A stretch of DNA of 9,955 bases, taken from contig JASLHP010000382.1 in NCBI GenBank assembly GCA_030149625.1, positions 1-9,955 of the forward strand. Direction: 5' to 3'. Every line of letters starts with the position of its first letter. Within the stretch, counting starts at the first letter, position 1. The position numbers were made by a program, and so were the translations under genes. The notes beneath the pieces are model-generated. The model did no database searches and had not been told where the DNA came from. It saw only the letters and a list, made by a program, of their open reading frames with translations. The stretch is from Solirubrobacteraceae bacterium (GTDB lineage Bacteria; Actinomycetota; Thermoleophilia; Solirubrobacterales; Solirubrobacteraceae). Positions 7,081 to 9,955 of this stretch are shown here, piece after piece.

Positions 7081-7095
7081 GCCGCGGCGCGGCCG

Positions 7096-7863
7096 CTATT
7101 CGAGAACTAGCGTCGTCGTGCGCGCGTAGCGGCCGAGATATGGATAGCGAGCGAGCAGCCGATCGTCGATCGCGCCGACGCGAGCGGCCAACCGTCGCTG
7201 CAAGGCTCGTGGCAGTACGAAGCTGAGCGGCATCAACGGAATGCTCGTCAGCTCCGCCTCACGATGCCAGAAGCGTGGGAACGCATCCGCGCACATCCGC
7301 CAGTCATCCACGGTGAACGGATGCTCGTCGTCGGTTCGCGCGTTGGGGGTGAACCTGCGGCCGAGTCGCAGTATCGGGTTGTGGGCGAGTGGCTCCAAGA
7401 ACACCGCGCGACCACCGGGGGCGAGGATCCTGCTCAGCTCCGCCAGCGCCAGCTGAACGTCCAGATGGTGCAGGATCGCCGTGCCCATGATCAAATCGAA
7501 CGAATGATCGGGAAGGCCGGTGTCGTGGGCGTCGGCGACTTTGAGGTCAACCAGATCCTCATATCCCCGTTCGCGAGCGATCTGCTGACCCAGCTCGATC
7601 TCACCGGCTGAAATGTCAAAACCGACGATCGAGGTCGCGCCCGCATCGACGAAGTCCTTTGCCCCGAGCGCCGCGCCGCAGCCATACAACAGCACGCGCT
7701 TGTCACGTGCGTCGTACAGCGAGGTGATCTCCTCGTTGCGGTTGAACTCGCCGATCGCTCTCGAGATCAGCTGTCGAAGCTGATCGAACCGCTTCGTTTT
7801 GGTGTCGTAGAACTGGCGCTCGCGCTCGACGCGACTGACCGGATCCGACATCCGCGGCAGCAT
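7096..7863 (-). CDS. Class I SAM-dependent methyltransferase, substrate unknown
   Basis: A 255-residue soluble protein with the Rossmann-type methyltransferase core: motif I VLLYGCGAALG (57-67) for SAM, acidic GFDIS (81-85) for the ribose, VADAH (109-113), FDLIMGTAILHHLD (122-135) and APGGRAVFLEPL (148-159). The layout is that of the UbiE/methyltransf_11 small-molecule group; the C-terminal part (ARTDDEHPFTVDDW onward), which would set substrate choice, points to nothing certain. The ATG at 7863 is preferred because GGAG stands 9 bases ahead; an in-frame ATG at 7851 lacks this. It lies 91 bases upstream of the AcpS-led operon on the same strand and diverges from the BKACE gene. Co-transcription with the operon is possible, and it might then methylate the pathway product, but the gap and repeat equally allow independent expression. 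Confidence 0.9.
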   Translation of the reverse strand: MLPRMSDPVSRVERERQFYDTKTKRFDQLRQLISRAIGEFNRNEEITSLYDARDKRVLLYGCGAALGAKDFVDAGATSIVGFDISAGEIELGQQIARERGYEDLVDLKVADAHDTGLPDHSFDLIMGTAILHHLDVQLALAELSRILAPGGRAVFLEPLAHNPILRLGRRFTPNARTDDEHPFTVDDWRMCADAFPRFWHREAELTSIPLMPLSFVLPRALQRRLAARVGAIDDRLLARYPYLGRYARTTTLVLE

Positions 7864-7874
7864 AGCATCGGTCT

Positions 7875-7918
7875 CCGCGGCCGCTGGACGGCCTCTGGAC
7901 GCCCCCAGACGGCCGCGG
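7875..7918. promoter_or_regulatory. Inverted repeat in the divergent promoter region
   Basis: Nine-base perfect arms, ccgcggccg (7875-7883) and cggccgcgg (7910-7918), are separated by 26 bases. Within the spacer is a smaller dyad, tctgg (7894-7898) and ccaga (7905-7909), with a 6-base loop, and gacggcc occurs twice (7887-7893, 7908-7914). The element fills most of the 80-base gap between the methyltransferase and BKACE starts. It could bind a shared regulator, or form a hairpin in the methyltransferase leader. In DNA this GC-rich, 9-base arms could also arise by chance, so this is only a candidate. Confidence 0.4.
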
Positions 7919-7928
7919 ATGCGTTCGC

Positions 7929-7934
7929 TAGGTT
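7929..7934 (+). promoter_or_regulatory. Candidate -10 box for the BKACE gene
   Basis: TAGGTT fits the loose actinobacterial -10 pattern TAnnnT and ends 9 bases before the ATG at 7944. Transcription would then begin at or just before the start codon, giving a nearly leaderless mRNA. No convincing -35 is seen about 17 bases upstream. The overlapping AGGTGT could instead act as a weak ribosome site if transcription starts farther upstream, so the call is tentative. Confidence 0.3.
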
Positions 7935-7943
7935 AGGTGTGTG

Positions 7944-8822
7944 ATGAGCTTGAGGGCCGGCGCTGTCACCGCGAGAAGCTTCGCCCGCGCTGCCGCTGTG
8001 AAGGCGGAAGCGCCGGCGATGCTCACCTGTGCGGTGTCCGGCGGCGTCGTCACCACCAACCCGAACCAGCCCACGACTCGTGACGAGGTCGTGGCCGCCG
8101 CCGTGGCGGCGGCGCGGGCCGGCGCGAGCATCCTGCACATTCACGCGCGCGACGCGAACGGCGAGATGACACAGGCGCCGGAGGAATACGCCGCGATCAA
8201 GCAGGCAATTCGCGAACAGGCCGAGGACGTCGTGCTGAGCTTCACCACGGGCGGACAGCTGGGGGCGCCGGCAGAGGAGTCCAGGCGCTCATTGCGGGCA
8301 CAGCCGGAGCTCGCGACGGTGACGTGCGGAAGCATGAACTTTGGGCCCGGTGGCGACCTGTTGATCAGCTCGCCGGCGTCGATGCGCGAGCTGCTCGAGG
8401 AGCTGACGGGTGCTGGGATCGTCCCCGAGTACGAGTGCTTCGACATCGGCATGGCGCACACGGCGGCCACGCTCGCGAATCCCGACGGCGGCACGCTCGG
8501 CGTCATGCACCTGCTGCTGGGCGTCGTCGGTGGCGCACCTGCGCGCGCCGCAACGATCGAACTGTTCGCGCGAATGGTTCCAGACGGCGTGCCGTGGATG
8601 GTGACCGCGATCGCCAGACACTTCCCGATGATGGCCGTCACGCTCGCGCTCGGTGGTCACATCCGCACCGGTCTCGAGGATGTCGTGTACGTGGCGCCGG
8701 GCGAGTACGCAGACTCGAACGCTCAGCTCGTGGAGCGAGCGCGAGCGCTGTGCGCCGCGGTTGGCCGGCCGGTCGCGACGCCCGCGCAGACCCGCGAGCT
8801 CCTGGGCATCGCCGCCGCGTAG
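7944..8822 (+). CDS. BKACE family (DUF849) beta-keto acid cleavage enzyme
   Basis: A 292-residue TIM-barrel enzyme of the family of 3-keto-5-aminohexanoate cleavage enzyme (Kce). Members condense a beta-keto acid with acetyl-CoA and split it into acetoacetate and a new acyl-CoA. The Zn-binding pair is H65 and H67 in ILHIHARD; E245 in RTGLED is the third ligand, with catalytic R241 and D246 at the Kce spacing; E164 in YECFD matches another active-site acid. VTTNPNQPTTRDEVV (36-50) is the family's N-terminal signature. Substrate differs between subgroups and is not predictable here. The start is uncertain: ATG 7944 is preceded by AGG 6 bases upstream, GTG 7941 adds one residue, and GTG 7998 would remove an Ala/Arg-rich extension of 18 residues that family members usually lack. 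It diverges from the methyltransferase; no partner gene for lysine fermentation is visible. Confidence 0.88.
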   Translation: MSLRAGAVTARSFARAAAVKAEAPAMLTCAVSGGVVTTNPNQPTTRDEVVAAAVAAARAGASILHIHARDANGEMTQAPEEYAAIKQAIREQAEDVVLSFTTGGQLGAPAEESRRSLRAQPELATVTCGSMNFGPGGDLLISSPASMRELLEELTGAGIVPEYECFDIGMAHTAATLANPDGGTLGVMHLLLGVVGGAPARAATIELFARMVPDGVPWMVTAIARHFPMMAVTLALGGHIRTGLEDVVYVAPGEYADSNAQLVERARALCAAVGRPVATPAQTRELLGIAAA

Positions 8823-8891
8823 AGGCCCCGCGCTTTGGTCTAGGGCCACTCGCGCTTCGCGCCGGCGCGTTCTCTAGAGTCACTGCCCGGA

Positions 8892-9911
8892 ATGCGCGGC
8901 AATCGCGGAACCGGCGTGCTGGGCGCGATCGTCTGCGCGCTCGCCGTGCTCGGTGCACAGGCGGGGCTTGCCGTCGGCGACGGCGCGCGCCGCGCGCCGC
9001 GCGCATTGACGTCCTACACGGCCGATCCGCTATCTGGCTGGTCGATATTCCGCTCGCAGAACACCCCGGCGGCAGGCGACGCGGCGAGCTTCCGGGCGCG
9101 GGGGCTGATCCACGACGCGCAACTGATGGAACGCATTGCCCGGCGCCCGATCGCCACATGGCTGACGAACGACGCGATCCACGCCCGCCAAGAGGTGAAA
9201 GCGCTCACGACCGAAGCCAGTCGGCACAAGGCGGCCGCGGTGCTCGTCGCGTATGACATCCCCGGCCGTAACTGCGACGAAGGCGTTGCCAGTGACTGGC
9301 ACGCCTATCTCAGATGGATCGGAGAAATAGCCGCCGGAATCGGACAGCGCGACACGATCGTGATCCTCGAGCCGGACGCGATCCCGTTCGCGATCGCGGG
9401 CTGTCCGATACAGGTTCCGCTGTTGGCGGATGCCGTCCGGGAGCTCGCGCGCGCCAGCGGCGCCCGTGTTTACATCGACGCCGGAAACCCGTCGTGGGTG
9501 ACGCCGGTGAGTCTCCTCGTCGCGCCGCTGCTCGCTGCCGACGTCGCACAGGCGGCGGGGTTCTCGCTCAACGTCGCGAACTTCGAGACGAACGCCGCGA
9601 ACATCGCCTACGGGCGTGCGCTCTCGCAACTGCTCGGCGGTGCGCACTTCGTGATCGACACGAGCCGCAACGGCAACGGCCCGGAAGTCGACGCCGCCGG
9701 TGTGCCGGTCGTGTGCGATCCGCCCGGTAGAGCGCTCGGAGTGTCGCCGACGACGAGCACAGGCGTCCCCGGCGTGGACGCCTACCTGTGGGTCAAGCCG
9801 CCGGGCTCCTCTGACGGCAGCTGCCGGCCAGGGGCGCCGCAATCCGGCGAATGGTGGCCCGACTACGCGCTGGAATTGGCCGCGGGCACGCCGTTGTTCG
9901 GCTCGGGGTGA
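8892..9911 (+). CDS. Secreted glycoside hydrolase family 6 (cellulase-like)
   Basis: A 339-residue protein with an N-terminal Sec signal (arginines, then hydrophobic GVLGAIVCALAVLGAQAG, cleavage probably near residues 25-30), followed by a GH6 catalytic domain of normal bacterial size. Key sites are LVAYDIPGRNC (D122), IVILEPDAI (D162, the catalytic acid), YIDAGNPSW (195-202), GFSLNVANF (223-231), FVIDTSRNGNGP (253-264) and WVKPPGSSDG (D308). Cysteine pairs C128/C171 and C275/C311 match the spacing of the two disulfides in Thermobifida Cel6A. Family members hydrolyse beta-1,4-glucan with inversion; whether this is an endo- or exo-enzyme cannot be told. There is no cellulose-binding module or linker. 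It lies 69 bases after the BKACE gene and probably has its own promoter; TAGAGT at 8875-8880 is a possible -10. Only a weak CCGGA precedes the ATG. Confidence 0.93.
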   Translation: MRGNRGTGVLGAIVCALAVLGAQAGLAVGDGARRAPRALTSYTADPLSGWSIFRSQNTPAAGDAASFRARGLIHDAQLMERIARRPIATWLTNDAIHARQEVKALTTEASRHKAAAVLVAYDIPGRNCDEGVASDWHAYLRWIGEIAAGIGQRDTIVILEPDAIPFAIAGCPIQVPLLADAVRELARASGARVYIDAGNPSWVTPVSLLVAPLLAADVAQAAGFSLNVANFETNAANIAYGRALSQLLGGAHFVIDTSRNGNGPEVDAAGVPVVCDPPGRALGVSPTTSTGVPGVDAYLWVKPPGSSDGSCRPGAPQSGEWWPDYALELAAGTPLFGSG

Positions 9912-9955
9912 CGTAACGCTCAGCTTCGTCGGCGACGAGCCGAGACACGCCGCCG

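Noticed and set aside
7767..8144. A 125-codon minus-strand frame crossing the divergent intergenic region
   Set aside because: It overlaps the starts of two recognised genes in other frames and has no motif.
8849..8870. GC-rich dyad (cgcgc...gcgcg) between BKACE and GH6 as a terminator
   Set aside because: The arms are short and expected by chance in this composition, and there is no T-rich tail.
9030..9842. A 270-codon minus-strand frame opposite the GH6 gene
   Set aside because: Arg-rich shadow of a gene with intact GH6 motifs and a signal peptide.
9926..9938. Hairpin tcgtc-ggc-gacga after the GH6 stop, as a terminator
   Set aside because: The stem is only 5 pairs with a 3-base loop and no T tract follows; the 44 bases after the gene hold nothing I can support.

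Overview
This 10 kb window is GC-rich throughout, with dense coding, short intergenic gaps and overlapping start/stop codons. It looks like chromosome from a high-GC bacterium, most likely an actinobacterium. The Thermoleophilia (Solirubrobacter/Conexibacter type) are my guess from general sequence style and gene families, but nothing here proves it. I see no RNA gene, insertion sequence, CRISPR array or phage gene.

Layout. On the minus strand, reading from about 7004 down to 1, lies a tightly packed seven-gene operon: an AcpS-type phosphopantetheinyl transferase (6588-7004), a small carrier protein (6340-6591), an acyl-CoA-dehydrogenase-like flavoenzyme (5168-6343), a SerRS-like amino acid:[carrier protein] ligase (4245-5168), a DUF1839 protein (3265-4239), a glycoside hydrolase family 2 / beta-mannosidase-like protein (612-3281) and an alpha/beta-hydrolase-like protein cut by the window edge (1-615). 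Consecutive genes overlap by 1 to 17 bases or are 5 bases apart. A class I SAM methyltransferase (7096-7863) lies just upstream on the same strand, across a short gap holding a perfect 22-bp tandem repeat. On the plus strand, diverging from the methyltransferase, are a BKACE-family (DUF849) beta-keto acid cleavage enzyme (7944-8822) and a secreted glycoside hydrolase family 6 cellulase-like enzyme (8892-9911).

How the genes may work together. The ligase should activate an amino acid and load it on the phosphopantetheine arm of the carrier protein (Ser35), which the adjacent AcpS would install. This ligase/carrier chemistry is established for homologues in Bradyrhizobium and Agrobacterium, but the final product of such operons is, as far as I know, unknown. 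The flavoprotein is placed to oxidise the carrier-bound aminoacyl group. The DUF1839 protein has a Cys-Asp-His pattern reminiscent of the BtrH acyltransferase of butirosin biosynthesis and could move the aminoacyl group to an acceptor. The cytosolic GH2 enzyme and the hydrolase lacking its serine nucleophile suggest that the acceptor or product is a glycoside. This is a good candidate for an undescribed aminoacyl-carrier-protein pathway. The plus-strand genes show no evident link to it.
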